Below, in pieces: positions 19,422 to 27,870 of a stretch of DNA of 57,980 nucleotides; the first letter of the stretch is position 1; each line of letters opens with the position of its first letter. The notes beneath the pieces were generated by a model. The model saw only the letters and a program-made list of their open reading frames with translations, was not told the origin of the DNA and did no database searches. The DNA lies in contig CALLUO010000038.1 of assembly GCA_938010425.1 (NCBI GenBank), forward strand, positions 1 through 57,980. Direction: 5' to 3'. The stretch comes from an uncultured Elioraea sp. (GTDB lineage: Bacteria > Pseudomonadota > Alphaproteobacteria > Acetobacterales > Acetobacteraceae). Both the position numbers and the translations under genes were made by a program.

Positions 19422-20684
19422 GTGTCCCGCCGCATGGTCGTCATTGGTGCGGGCGCCGTTGGCGCGGCATGCGCCTTCGTCCTCGCCCGCGAAGGCCATC
19501 GCGTTGTCCTGGTCGAGGCAGGGCCGCCGGGCGGCACGCAAGCAGCCTCCTACGGCAACGCGGGCTGGATCAGCCCTGAAAGCGTGGTGCCAGTCGCGAT
19601 CCCAGGACTGTGGCGCAGGGTCCCTCGCCTCCTGTTCGACCCTGAGGGACCGCTGACGGTCCGCCCTCTCGCCCTGCCACGCCTCCTGCCCTGGCTTTGG
19701 CGGTTCCTCACCGCCAACGCCACCGCAGAGCGCGCCGCGCGCACCTCCCGCGCGCTTGCCGCCTTGCTGCACGATTCGGTCGATCGCCACCAAGCACTCG
19801 CCACCGAGGCGGGTAGGCCGGATCTCGTGGTGCGTTCTGGGCACCTCTACATCTGGCGCGATCAACAAGGCTTTGCAGCCGACGGTTACGCTTGGGCGTT
19901 ACGGCGCGCTGCCGGTGTGGCGTGGCGCGAACTCTCAGCTGAGGAGTTGGCGCAGCAGGAACCCGCGCTTTCCCGGGACTGGCGCTTTGGCATACTGGTT
20001 GAGGCGGGCGGGCAGGTGCGCGACCCGGGCGCCCTCGTTCAGGCCTATGCCCGGGCGGCAGAACAGCTCGGCGCGGAGCACATCTGCACGCGGGCCACCG
20101 GGTTTCGGCTCGAACGAGGGCGCCTGCGCGCGGTAGAGACAGAGCGCGGGGCGATCGAAGCGGATGGCGCTGTCATCGCTGCCGGAATCCGCTCAGGTGC
20201 CCTCGCGCGCGCCGCTGGAGACCGCATCCCTCTCGCCTCGGAACGCGGTTATCACGTGACGATCCGTGACCCCGAGGTCTCGGTCCGCACGCCAGTGATG
20301 GCAGCTGAGCTCAAGGCGCCGCTGACGCCTATGGCGGGGGGCTTGCGCGTTGCTGGCCAGGTGGAGCTCGCGGCAATCGACGATCCGCCGGACTGGCGTC
20401 GCGCTGCCATCCTGGAGCGGGCGGCCGTGAAACTCCTTCCTGGCCTGCCGCGGCCGTTGCCGCGCCACCGCATCACGGTCTGGATGGGCCACCGCCCCTC
20501 CGTCGCCGACGGCCTGCCGGTGATCGGGCCGGCGCGCGCGTCGCCTGACATCCTCTACGCCTTTGGCCATGGCCATGTCGGGCTTGCCGCCGCAGCCAAA
20601 ACGGCCGCGCTGATCGCCGACCTTCTCGCTCAACGTCCCCCCTGCGTCGACCTGGCTCCCTACAGCCCAGCGCGCTTCCGCTGA
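19422..20684 (+). CDS. DadA-like FAD-dependent D-amino acid dehydrogenase/oxidase
   Basis: Flavoprotein of the DAO superfamily that oxidises an amine or D-amino acid, 420 residues. N-terminal dinucleotide fold VVIGAGAVGAACAFVLAREG, then GTQAASYGNAGWISP, which is typical of DadA. Near the C-terminus GLPVIGPA and YAFGHGHVGLAAAAKTA complete the FAD site. GTG 19422 follows GAGG by about eight bases; ATG 19434 in frame is an alternative. Substrate unknown. It sits between the AtzH-like remnant and a radical SAM gene and probably shares their transcript. Confidence 0.87.
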   Translation: MSRRMVVIGAGAVGAACAFVLAREGHRVVLVEAGPPGGTQAASYGNAGWISPESVVPVAIPGLWRRVPRLLFDPEGPLTVRPLALPRLLPWLWRFLTANATAERAARTSRALAALLHDSVDRHQALATEAGRPDLVVRSGHLYIWRDQQGFAADGYAWALRRAAGVAWRELSAEELAQQEPALSRDWRFGILVEAGGQVRDPGALVQAYARAAEQLGAEHICTRATGFRLERGRLRAVETERGAIEADGAVIAAGIRSGALARAAGDRIPLASERGYHVTIRDPEVSVRTPVMAAELKAPLTPMAGGLRVAGQVELAAIDDPPDWRRAAILERAAVKLLPGLPRPLPRHRITVWMGHRPSVADGLPVIGPARASPDILYAFGHGHVGLAAAAKTAALIADLLAQRPPCVDLAPYSPARFR

Positions 20685-20744
20685 CGGACCCGTCACTTCG
20701 CGCCGCACCGACCGCACGTCACACTTAGCGCCAAGGAGTGCCCG

Positions 20745-21713
20745 ATGTCCTTCCGTTCGCACCCTAGGCCCAGGCCGCTCGATCCCGCGAAGTTCCGCGA
20801 CCCGCTCCGGACGGCGAAGGGCGAACCCCGCGCACGCGTGCCGCTTGCGGCCCTGCGCACGCTTTGGTTCAACACCGGAACGCTCTGCAACATCACCTGT
20901 CAGCATTGCTATATCGAATCGAGCCCTCGCAACGACCGTCTGATCTACCTAAGCGCGGAGGAGGTTGCCGCTTTCCTCGACGAGGCCGAGGCTTTGGGAG
21001 CGCCGGTGGAAACCGTCGGCTTCACCGGTGGCGAACCGTTCATGAACCGCGCCCTGCCCGCCATGCTCGCCGACGTGCTGTCCCGCCCCCGGCGCCTCAT
21101 TGCCGTCGTGCTCACCAATGCCATGGCGCCGCTTTGGCAGAAGCGCGCCGCCTTGCTTTCCCTGCGCCATCGATTCGGAGCCGAACGGCTGATCCTGCGC
21201 GTGTCACTTGACCACTACCGTGCCGAACGCCACGACCTCGAACGGGGCCGGGGCAGTTTCGCCAAGTCGATGCAGGGTCTCGCCTGGCTCGCCCGCGAAG
21301 GCTTTACCGTCCATGTCGCGGCCCGGGCGGGGTTCACCGAGGAAACCGAGGACGCGCTGCGCGAGGGCTTCGCCCGTCTGTTCCACGACCACGCGATCCC
21401 CATCGATGCCCAGGATCCCATCGCCCTCACCTTGTTCCCGGAGATGGACCCGACCATCGACGTGCCGGAGATCACGCAAGCCTGCTGGAGCATTCTCGGC
21501 AAGAGCCCAACGAGCGTGATGTGCGCTACGTCGCGTATGGTGGTGAAACGCAAAGGGGCGGAGCGGCCGGCCGTGGTCGCCTGCACCCTCCTGCCCTACG
21601 ACCCACAGTTCGAACTCGGCGCCACCCTCGCCGATGCGTCAAGACCCGTGCCGCTAAATCACCCACACTGCGCGAAGTTCTGCGTCCTTGGTGGTGGCGC
21701 CTGCAGCCGCTGA
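20745..21713 (+). CDS. Radical SAM protein, function unknown
   Basis: 322 residues. The CxxxCxxC cluster ligands are Cys48, Cys52 and Cys55 in CNITCQHC; the SAM-binding GFTGGEPFMN follows at about residue 94. The C-terminus has extra Cys residues (CAKFCVLGGGACSR plus earlier CWS, CATS and CTLL), which hints at an auxiliary iron-sulfur site as in SPASM/twitch enzymes, but no canonical SPASM motif. AAGGAG lies seven bases before ATG 20745. It is 60 bases after the DadA-like gene. I cannot name a substrate: no small precursor peptide gene was seen nearby. Confidence 0.85.
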   Translation: MSFRSHPRPRPLDPAKFRDPLRTAKGEPRARVPLAALRTLWFNTGTLCNITCQHCYIESSPRNDRLIYLSAEEVAAFLDEAEALGAPVETVGFTGGEPFMNRALPAMLADVLSRPRRLIAVVLTNAMAPLWQKRAALLSLRHRFGAERLILRVSLDHYRAERHDLERGRGSFAKSMQGLAWLAREGFTVHVAARAGFTEETEDALREGFARLFHDHAIPIDAQDPIALTLFPEMDPTIDVPEITQACWSILGKSPTSVMCATSRMVVKRKGAERPAVVACTLLPYDPQFELGATLADASRPVPLNHPHCAKFCVLGGGACSR

Positions 21714-21721
21714 GGCCTTCA

Positions 21722-22471
21722 TCACGGCGGCGGAAAGCGCCGCGGGCGAAGCCCCGCCTGAAACCAGGTCACGAAGCTTACGATGTCGAACACCGGCACG
21801 CCGAGCGCCCCCTGCAGGTCGGCCGCATAGGGCGGCATGTTGGTGCATTCCAGCACCACTGCCCCGACCTCGGGGTGCTGGCGCAACAGCGTGCGCCCTG
21901 CCTCGAGCATGTCCTCGCGTGCGAGAGCGATGTCGAGATCCTCGGCTTCGCCTTTGATAAGCACGCGGAACAGTTCGCGCCCGGTCTCGAGCCCCACCAC
22001 CGGCGTATCCGGCGGGCAGCCGGCGGCAACGAGGTGCGCCTCAGTCAAGCTGGTGGCACAGATGGTGATCACCCCCACACGCCGGCCCGGTGGCAGAAGC
22101 GCCTGCACCAGCGGCACTTGCATCAGGCTTGACGTGGCGACGGGAACCTTCACGCGCGCGGCGAGTTCGGCCTGGAACAGGCTGAGAAAGCCACAATTCG
22201 TGGTGATGCCCTCGCAGCCGAGCGCGACGAGCTCCTCTGCCGCACGCGCAAAGTCCTCGAACAAACCGCGCGCGCCCTCGAGCACGACGCGTTCTGGACT
22301 TGCACCGCGCACGATACGGAACAGGACCGGGAACGGCCAGGTCAGGCCATTGCCCATGTCGCCCGGAATGCGCGGAAACCGTGCCTCCAGCATGAGGATT
22401 CCGACCGAGCAGCCGTAGACGCTTTTGCCGCCGCGGGCGATAGGGCCGGCTTGAGTGTTGCGGAGTTTCAT
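21722..22471 (-). CDS. Aspartate/glutamate racemase superfamily protein
   Basis: 249 residues. Two conserved Cys at the expected spacing, Cys93 in TTNCGFLS and Cys209 in VLECTNMP, are the acid/base pair of cofactor-independent racemases and related decarboxylases or isomerases (maleate isomerase, hydantoin racemase). I take ATG 22471; a much longer frame upstream is only antisense to the TctC gene. It is divergent from the TctC-like gene with 69 bases between starts, which must hold both promoters. Substrate not readable from sequence. Confidence 0.82.
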   Translation of the reverse strand: MKLRNTQAGPIARGGKSVYGCSVGILMLEARFPRIPGDMGNGLTWPFPVLFRIVRGASPERVVLEGARGLFEDFARAAEELVALGCEGITTNCGFLSLFQAELAARVKVPVATSSLMQVPLVQALLPPGRRVGVITICATSLTEAHLVAAGCPPDTPVVGLETGRELFRVLIKGEAEDLDIALAREDMLEAGRTLLRQHPEVGAVVLECTNMPPYAADLQGALGVPVFDIVSFVTWFQAGLRPRRFPPP

Positions 22472-22540
22472 CGAGGGATCGTTGCGTGCCTTGCCAACAC
22501 GGGCAAAATATGGGCTGAAAGCGTGATGCGGGAGGTGCTG

Positions 22541-23527
22541 ATGCGGCCTTTTCGTTTCGCTCTCGCCCTTTTCGCCCTGGCGTCCTCGCTCGCCCACCCT
22601 GCAGCGGCGCAAGTCTTCCCGCAGCCGGGCAAACCCATCATCATCGTCGGCGGCTTTCCGAACGGATCCGGCACCGACATCTACGCGCGACGTCTCGCGG
22701 AACCCCTCGGTCGCGCGTTTGGGGTGAGCGTTATCGTTGACAACCGCGTCGGTGCCGGCGGCAACATCGCCATGGATCACGCAGCGAAAGCCGAGGCGGA
22801 CGGTCACACCGTCCTCTTTGCCACCTCGGCGATGCTGGCGATCAACCCTGCCCTCTATGCGCGGATGCCGATCGACACGATGCGCGACCTTGCCCCGGTG
22901 ATCGCACTTGCCGAGGTGCCGAACGCGCTCACCGTCTCGCCTGAGAAGCGGCCGCATTTCACCGACTGCAAATCGGTCATCGCAGCGGCTAAGGCACGGC
23001 CCGGTGCGCTGAACTACGCCTCCACGGGCAACGGCACCTCGACTCATCTCGCCGGGGCGCAGTTCGCCGCCGCCGCCGGCGTCGAGCTCGTGCATGTGCC
23101 CTATCGCGGCGGCCCCTTCGCCATGCAGGCCCTGCTCGCGGGCGATGTCGACATCTTCCTGCACCAGACCCCCGCCCTGGTCGGCCCCTTCCGCCAGGGC
23201 CAGGTGCGGCTGCTCGGCGTCACCAGCCGCGAGCCCCTGAAGGCCTTTCCCGGCGTGCCCACCATGGCCGAGGCCTGCGGCTTGCCGGGCTTCGTCTCCA
23301 CCACCTGGTACCTGCTCGCCGTGCCGGCCCGCACGCCCGAGGCCATCATTGCGCGCCTGGAACGCATTGTGCGCGAGGTGATCTCGGCGCCTGATTTCGT
23401 CGCTTGGGTGGAGGAGCTCGGCCTCACCCCCATGGGCCACGGGCCGGCGGAGGCGCGCGCCCTGCTGGTAAGGGACCTCGCGAGCTGGGCAGAGGTGGTG
23501 CGTCGCGCGGGCGCGCGGATCGACTGA
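22541..23527 (+). CDS. Bug/TctC-family periplasmic binding protein
   Basis: Tripartite tricarboxylate transporter solute receptor, 328 residues. Signal peptide of about 23 residues ending PAAAQ. Mature protein has GGFPNGSGTDIYAR, VDNRVGAGGNIAMDHAAKA, NYASTGNGTSTHLAGAQF and VPYRGG, all classic for the Bug family. GGGAGG seven bases upstream supports ATG 22541 over ATG 22526. Bug proteins bind carboxylates and many are orphan, unlinked to TctAB; here the only permease in view is the TctA at the far right end, 33 kb away. A matching racemase-type protein diverges from it. Confidence 0.93.
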   Translation: MRPFRFALALFALASSLAHPAAAQVFPQPGKPIIIVGGFPNGSGTDIYARRLAEPLGRAFGVSVIVDNRVGAGGNIAMDHAAKAEADGHTVLFATSAMLAINPALYARMPIDTMRDLAPVIALAEVPNALTVSPEKRPHFTDCKSVIAAAKARPGALNYASTGNGTSTHLAGAQFAAAAGVELVHVPYRGGPFAMQALLAGDVDIFLHQTPALVGPFRQGQVRLLGVTSREPLKAFPGVPTMAEACGLPGFVSTTWYLLAVPARTPEAIIARLERIVREVISAPDFVAWVEELGLTPMGHGPAEARALLVRDLASWAEVVRRAGARID

Positions 23528-23546
23528 GGCGTTGATCCCACGCCCG

Positions 23547-24401
23547 TCAGAGACCGAGGATCCGTCGCGCCTGCACGAGGTGAGGACGGTCGATCATCCG
23601 CCCTTCCAGCGACAAGACCCCCGCGCCGGGATTGGCCTCGAAGGCGGCGATCACCGCCTCCGCCCAGGCCCTCTCCTCCGCCGTCGGCGCAAAGACCTCC
23701 TCAATGACGGGAATTTGCGCGGGGTGAATGGCAAGCCGGCCGGCGAAGCCGAGCCTCCGGCCCTCTGCGCAGTCGCGCCGGAACCCTTCGAGGTCGCGCG
23801 TATCGGCGTGCACGGTGTCGACCGCCGGAACGCCGGCGGCCGCAGCGGCAATCAAGACCAAGGATCGGGCGAGGCGATAGGGCTCATCCCAACTGCCATC
23901 GTCGCGCCGGTTCGCCTTCGCGCCCAAAGCAGCGGCGAGGTCCTCTCCCCCCCAGGTCAATGCCGCAAGGCGTGGTGCGCCAGCGTACTCGCGCAGCGCG
24001 AAGAGCGCCGCAGGGGTTTCGGTCACGATCGGCAGCACGGCGATCGACCCCTCGCGCAGCCCCTCGCGTGCCTCGAGCGCAGAGAGGGCGGCATCAAGCC
24101 GCACAAGGTCTTCGCGTCCGGAACATTTCGGTAGCACAATCCCCTCGGGGCGGGCGGAGACGATGGCGGCGAGATCGGCCATCGTCAGCCCCGTCTCTAG
24201 GGCGTTGACCCGCACCCAGGCGGAAGGTGAAACGCCGCGCGTGCGCAGCCAGGCCGCTGCCATCTCGCGCGCCAGAGGCTTGCGGTCGGGACCGACCGAG
24301 TCCTCGAGATCGAGGATCACCGCCCCCGCCCCGCTCTCTCCGGCCCGCGCGAGCTTGCGCTCCGAATCCGCAGGGACGAACAGCCAGGAGCGCGCGATCA
24401 T
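23547..24401 (-). CDS. CitE-like CoA ester lyase (HpcH/HpaI aldolase family)
   Basis: 284 residues, TIM-barrel lyase that cleaves or forms beta-hydroxyacyl-CoA or (S)-malyl/citramalyl-CoA esters. Landmarks: SWLFVPADSERKLARA, LDLEDSV with a metal-binding Glu/Asp, AWVRVNALETG, TWGGEDLAAALGA and FAGRLAIHPAQIPVIEEVFAP. These fit the CitE-like/malyl-CoA lyase branch. ATG 24401 overlaps the stop of the MaoC gene (ATGA). The pair MaoC dehydratase plus lyase resembles mesaconyl-CoA hydratase with malyl-CoA lyase steps, so a role in a short CoA-ester pathway is inferred, not shown. Confidence 0.88.
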   Translation of the reverse strand: MIARSWLFVPADSERKLARAGESGAGAVILDLEDSVGPDRKPLAREMAAAWLRTRGVSPSAWVRVNALETGLTMADLAAIVSARPEGIVLPKCSGREDLVRLDAALSALEAREGLREGSIAVLPIVTETPAALFALREYAGAPRLAALTWGGEDLAAALGAKANRRDDGSWDEPYRLARSLVLIAAAAAGVPAVDTVHADTRDLEGFRRDCAEGRRLGFAGRLAIHPAQIPVIEEVFAPTAEERAWAEAVIAAFEANPGAGVLSLEGRMIDRPHLVQARRILGL

Positions 24402-24865
24402 GCAGTTGCCGTTTCAGACGGGCGCTTGCGCATCAGGGCCGCACGCCGGCATCGAGCGACCACCGTCTCGTCCTGCTTCAGCGCCTCGTGCAAGAAGGTG
24501 ACGATGCCCTCGCCTGGGCGGGAGCGGCTCTCCCGCGCACCAACGACGGTGGTGCGCACACGGATCGTGTCGCCGGGGAAAAGGGGGGCGGGGAAGGCCA
24601 CCTCCTCGAACCCGAGATTGGCCACTGCTGTGCCGAGCGTGGTGTCGTGCACAGAAATCCCCACCATCAGCCCAAGCGTGTAGAGCGAGTTCACGATCGG
24701 CCGGCCGAAGGGAGAAGCCTTCATCGCCTCGGCATCGAGGTGGAGCGCGGCCGGATTCATGGTCAGCGCGCAGAACAGAACGTTGTCGGCCTCCGTCACT
24801 GTGCGGCGGATGGGATGGTCGATCACCATCCCCTCCCGGAACTCCTCGAACCAGAGGCCGGGCAT
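24398..24865 (-). CDS. MaoC-family dehydratase
   Basis: 155 residues, single hotdog fold, hydrates 2-enoyl-CoA or mesaconyl-type CoA. The sequence has VTEADNVLFCALTMNPAALHLD with the catalytic Asp/His region of the MaoC fold and FGRPIVNSLYTLGLMVG, close to mesaconyl-CoA hydratase-like proteins. ATG 24865 shares one base with the upstream gpt stop (TGATG); a TTG one codon earlier is also in frame. The stop overlaps the lyase start. It forms a tight unit with gpt and the CoA lyase. Confidence 0.87.
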   Translation of the reverse strand: MPGLWFEEFREGMVIDHPIRRTVTEADNVLFCALTMNPAALHLDAEAMKASPFGRPIVNSLYTLGLMVGISVHDTTLGTAVANLGFEEVAFPAPLFPGDTIRVRTTVVGARESRSRPGEGIVTFLHEALKQDETVVARCRRAALMRKRPSETATA

Positions 24866-25344
24866 CAACGCACCCCGTTTGCCTTGGCAAGGGGTTGCAC
24901 AAATTGCGGTTCGGTATCCCAGGGAAACAGGATCCAGGTGTCCTGGCTTACTTCCGTGACGTAGGTGTCTACCATCGGCTTGCCGGCGGGCTTGGCGTAG
25001 ACGGTAGCGAAATGCGCCTTCGGCAGCAGCTCGCGCACGGCGCGCGCGGTGGTGCCGGTATCGACGAGATCATCCACGATCAGCCAGCCTGCGCCTTCTC
25101 CCGCCGCCGCCGGTGGCTTGGTGACGCGCGGCTGGCCGCGATCCATTTCCTCATAGGTGATGACGCTGACCGATTCGATCAGGCGGCAATCGAGTTCGCG
25201 GGCGACGATGGCGGCGGGGATCAGCCCCCCACGCGTAATCGCGACGATACCGCGCCAAACGCCGAGCGCGAGGAGCTTCCAAGCGAGCGCCTTGCCGTCG
25301 CGATGCAACTGGTCCCAGGTGACGGTGTAGAACTTGCGGCTCAC
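24865..25344 (-). CDS. gpt: Xanthine-guanine phosphoribosyltransferase
   Basis: Salvages xanthine and guanine with PRPP, 159 residues. PRPP-binding motif [16 protein letters not shown], early [21 protein letters not shown], late [16 protein letters not shown], all diagnostic of bacterial Gpt. Starts [20 protein letters not shown]. It shares a TGATG junction with the MaoC gene, an odd pairing of purine salvage with CoA chemistry that may be just a transcriptional convenience. Confidence 0.93.
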   Translation of the reverse strand: MSRKFYTVTWDQLHRDGKALAWKLLALGVWRGIVAITRGGLIPAAIVARELDCRLIESVSVITYEEMDRGQPRVTKPPAAAGEGAGWLIVDDLVDTGTTARAVRELLPKAHFATVYAKPAGKPMVDTYVTEVSQDTWILFPWDTEPQFVQPLAKANGVR

Positions 25345-25456
25345 GGGCTCCTCCGTGACGAAGGCAGCGCTCTAGCATGCGGCGGCTGGGGGCGGGAGGG
25401 GCAGAGGGGCTGGATCGGCGTTGCGCCGCTGACCCAGGCTCCGGCATACGCTGCGC

Positions 25457-26722
25457 ATGGACTCATCCCATCCACTGATTGCAACGATCGGTCTTGGTCT
25501 CGTCTACGCGCTGGTCGGCGGCACGCTCGCAGCGCTGGCGCGGCTGCCGCCGATTGTTGGCTACCTCGCTGCCGGCATTATGCTTGGGCCACATACGCCT
25601 GGCTTCGTCGGCGATCAGGCGACAGCGGTCGAACTCGCCGAACTTGGCGTGATCCTGCTGATGTTCGGGGTTGGGCTGCATTTTTCTCCGGCCGAGCTTC
25701 TCGCTGTGCGCCGCGTCGCTTTGCCGGGTGCGCTTGTGCAGATGCTGACCGCGACCGCGCTCGGCGCCGTGGTGGCGCGGCAGTGGGGCTGGTCCTGGCC
25801 CGCCGCAGGGGTGTTCGGCCTCAGCCTGTCTGTCGCCTCCACGGTGGTGCTGCTCCGTGCCCTCACCGAGCGCGGGGCACTCGGCTCACCACAGGGCCGC
25901 ATCGCTGTCGGCTGGCTCGTTGTCGAGGACATCGTTGTCGTCTTGGCTCTCGTGCTGTTGCCAGCTGCGGCGGGGTTCCTTGGCGGCCTGCCGGCAGGGC
26001 TTGCTGCGGGGAAGACGGAGGATTGGGTCTGGGCGCTCGGCCTGACCATCAGCAAGCTGGCCCTGTTCGCAGCGCTGATGGTGCCCTTCGGCCGCCGTGC
26101 CGTGCCGTGGCTTCTGGTGATGGTGGCGCACCTCAAGTCGCGCGAACTGTTCACGCTTGCCGTGCTGAGCATGGCGATCGGCATCGCCTTCCTCTCGGCC
26201 AAGGTGTTTGGCGTGAGCTTCGCGCTCGGCGCCTTCTTTGCCGGCATGGTGATGCACGGCTCAGGCATCGCCACGCGCGCGGCAGAACAATCCCTTCCGT
26301 TCCGCGACGCCTTCGCCGTGCTGTTCTTCGTCGCCGTCGGAATGATGTTCGATCCGGCGATCCTGGTCAGGGACCCGGCTGCCGTAGCCGCGACGGTCGC
26401 CATCGTCGTGCTGGGCAAGTCAGCAGCGGCGATCGCCATCATGGTCCTGTTTCGCCAGTCGCGGCCGGTCATTTGGACCGTTGCCGCCGCCCTGGCCCAG
26501 GTTGGCGAGCTTACCCTGGTCATGACGGATCAAGCGCTGCGGCAGGGGCTTTTGCCCGCAGCAGGGCGCGATCTCGCAGTTTCTGCCGTGCTGATTTCGA
26601 TCGCGCTGAACCCGCTTGCCTTCATGCTGGCGGCGCGGCTCGCTCGGGGTAGGGCACGCGCACGCGACACAAAAGAAGAGCCTGCGGCGGTTGCCGCAGG
26701 CTCCGTCACCACGGCAGATTGA
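25457..26722 (+). CDS. CPA2-family cation/proton antiporter (KefB/YbaL type)
   Basis: 421 residues with about twelve membrane segments. Typical CPA2 landmarks: PPIVGYLAAGIMLGPHTPGF, ELGVILLMFGVGLHFS, SLSVASTVVLLRALTERG, GWLVVEDIVVVLALVLLP, GVSFALGAFFAGMVMHGSG and FFVAVGMMFDP. The C-terminal RCK/TrkA-N domain of full-length Kef proteins is absent, so it is the short form with no nucleotide or glutathione gating. Potassium or sodium as substrate cannot be decided. Its last codons contain the terminator of the opposite heat-shock gene. Confidence 0.9.
   Translation: MDSSHPLIATIGLGLVYALVGGTLAALARLPPIVGYLAAGIMLGPHTPGFVGDQATAVELAELGVILLMFGVGLHFSPAELLAVRRVALPGALVQMLTATALGAVVARQWGWSWPAAGVFGLSLSVASTVVLLRALTERGALGSPQGRIAVGWLVVEDIVVVLALVLLPAAAGFLGGLPAGLAAGKTEDWVWALGLTISKLALFAALMVPFGRRAVPWLLVMVAHLKSRELFTLAVLSMAIGIAFLSAKVFGVSFALGAFFAGMVMHGSGIATRAAEQSLPFRDAFAVLFFVAVGMMFDPAILVRDPAAVAATVAIVVLGKSAAAIAIMVLFRQSRPVIWTVAAALAQVGELTLVMTDQALRQGLLPAAGRDLAVSAVLISIALNPLAFMLAARLARGRARARDTKEEPAAVAAGSVTTAD
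26678..26703 (-). terminator. Terminator of the small heat-shock gene inside the antiporter coding end
   Basis: Perfect 11-bp stem (26678-26688 with 26693-26703), four-base loop, followed on the minus strand by TTCTTTTGTG. It is 37 bases past the heat-shock gene stop and lies in the last 15 codons of the antiporter. Confidence 0.78.
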
Positions 26723-26739
26723 GCCGCTTCGCTGTCTGC

Positions 26740-27195
26740 TTAGGCGGCCGCCTTGGCTTCGGTCTCAATCACCTGAGGGGCGGCACGGCCGATGGGGATC
26801 TGCCGCGGCCGCAGGCTCTCGGGCACCACGCGCCGCAACGCGATGTGCAGGAGCCCGTTCTCAAGTGTTGCGCCTTCTACCACCATGTGGTCGGCAAGCT
26901 CGAACCGGCGCTCGAACGCGCGGCGGGCAATGCCGCGATGCAGGAACTGCCGCGGCTCGGCGTCCTTCGGCGCCCGGCCAGTGACGACGAGAGCATTATC
27001 CTTTACCGTCACCTCGAGGTCGTTTTCGCTGAAGCCAGCAACCGCCATGGTCAGGCGATACTGGTCCTCGCCGAGTTTCTCAATGTTGTAGGGGGGATAG
27101 CCGGCATCGGCAGCCAGAGCGCTCTCCATCAGGCGAGAGAGCCGGTCAAACCCGATGGTGGCGCGGAACAGGGGAGTGAGATCGAGGGTATTCAT
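26740..27195 (-). CDS. Small heat-shock protein Hsp20 (IbpA-like)
   Basis: Cytoplasmic ATP-independent chaperone that holds unfolding proteins, 151 residues. The alpha-crystallin domain spans about residues 35-130 with NIEKLGEDQYRLTMAVAGFSENDLEV and LHRGIARRAFERRFELADHM, and the tail IPI motif is RQIPIGRA. ATG 27195 follows AAGGAGG by seven bases. The ribosome site is closed in a ROSE-type hairpin (27196-27316), and a heat-shock-like promoter lies further up, so expression is expected to respond to temperature both in transcription and translation. Confidence 0.95.
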   Translation of the reverse strand: MNTLDLTPLFRATIGFDRLSRLMESALAADAGYPPYNIEKLGEDQYRLTMAVAGFSENDLEVTVKDNALVVTGRAPKDAEPRQFLHRGIARRAFERRFELADHMVVEGATLENGLLHIALRRVVPESLRPRQIPIGRAAPQVIETEAKAAA

Positions 27196-27316
27196 GGTCG
27201 GTCCTCCTTCTTCGAAGCAAGGTCCGCTCGGTCGGGTACGGACGTCGCCCGCGCACAAGGAGCAGAGGCAAGCCGATGCCCGACCGAACCGTCAGGGCCC
27301 CGAAGGCACCCCAACC
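27196..27316 (-). promoter_or_regulatory. ROSE-like RNA thermometer in the hsp20 leader
   Basis: On the minus strand the hairpin next to the start pairs CCUUGCUUC (27222-27214) with GAAGGAGG (27210-27203) around a GAA loop: four pairs on each side with one bulged G. This is the known ROSE arrangement in which UUGCU faces the Shine-Dalgarno with a bulged G. GG/CC pairs extend it after an A-A mismatch. A second long stem pairs 27229-27236 with 27279-27286 (8 bp), giving the multi-hairpin leader typical of the family. Melting at high temperature would free AAGGAGG. Confidence 0.82.
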
Positions 27317-27320
27317 ACCT

Positions 27321-27352
27321 CTTAAGTAGGCAACCGAGGCGACGAGTTCAAC
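27321..27352 (-). promoter_or_regulatory. Possible heat-shock (sigma-32 type) promoter of hsp20
   Basis: On the minus strand GTTGAAC (27352-27346), 15 bases, then CCTACTTA (27330-27323) resembles the alphaproteobacterial sigma-32 pattern CTTGAA/CCCATnT in part. Transcription from here would give a leader of about 120 bases containing the thermometer. Confidence 0.45.
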
Positions 27353-27382
27353 CCCCGGCTCAGCCTCCAGGCAAAACCCGCG

Positions 27383-27703
27383 TCATTTCTTCTTCTTCGC
27401 TGGCTGCCCTTTCGCAGGTGCGGCAGCGGCAGCTGGCGCCTTGCCGCCTTTGTTGACAGTGGCGGCGGCCTTGATGTTCATCTTCGAAAGATCGACCGCA
27501 AAGCGCTTGTTGAACTTGGAGACCTGACCAACCGCTTCTATCACCACGCGTTGCTGCCCTGTCCAGGCCGGGTGCGACTTCGGGTCGATGTCAAGGCGCA
27601 GCGTGTCGCCGGGCTTGCCCCAAGTCGAGCGGGTGACGAAGGAGGAACCGTCCGTCATCACGACGGTGATTTCATGGTAATCGGGATGGATGTCCTTCTT
27701 CAT
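27383..27703 (-). CDS. rpmE: 50S ribosomal protein L31 with long Ala/Lys tail
   Basis: 106 residues, longer than the usual 70-80. Starts [20 protein letters not shown], then [24 protein letters not shown] and [12 protein letters not shown], the L31 core. It has no Cys at all, so it is the zinc-free type. The last 35 residues are an Ala/Lys/Pro tail ([18 protein letters not shown]). ATG 27703 chosen; an upstream in-frame codon at 27721 is not supported by the family. It is divergent from pfkA and upstream of hsp20. Confidence 0.94.
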   Translation of the reverse strand: MKKDIHPDYHEITVVMTDGSSFVTRSTWGKPGDTLRLDIDPKSHPAWTGQQRVVIEAVGQVSKFNKRFAVDLSKMNIKAAATVNKGGKAPAAAAAPAKGQPAKKKK

Positions 27704-27870
27704 CAGCCGCGCCCCTTGCACGATGTATCGCGGCGATGGCGTCCGCCGCGCAAAACGGGCGCAATAGCGGAAGCGCGGCGGCGGCGCAACTGCGCGGCCC
27801 AGCAGAGGATGGGGGTGGCAAGCGGCACCAGGGTTGCACCGGGCGGCCCCGCCGGAAGCATACTCCCGCC

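Noticed and set aside
21722-23440. 572-codon minus frame suggesting a fusion of an unknown domain with the racemase-type protein
   Set aside because: The extra N-terminal 323 codons are antisense to the TctC gene, and a good ATG at 22471 starts the racemase-like domain.
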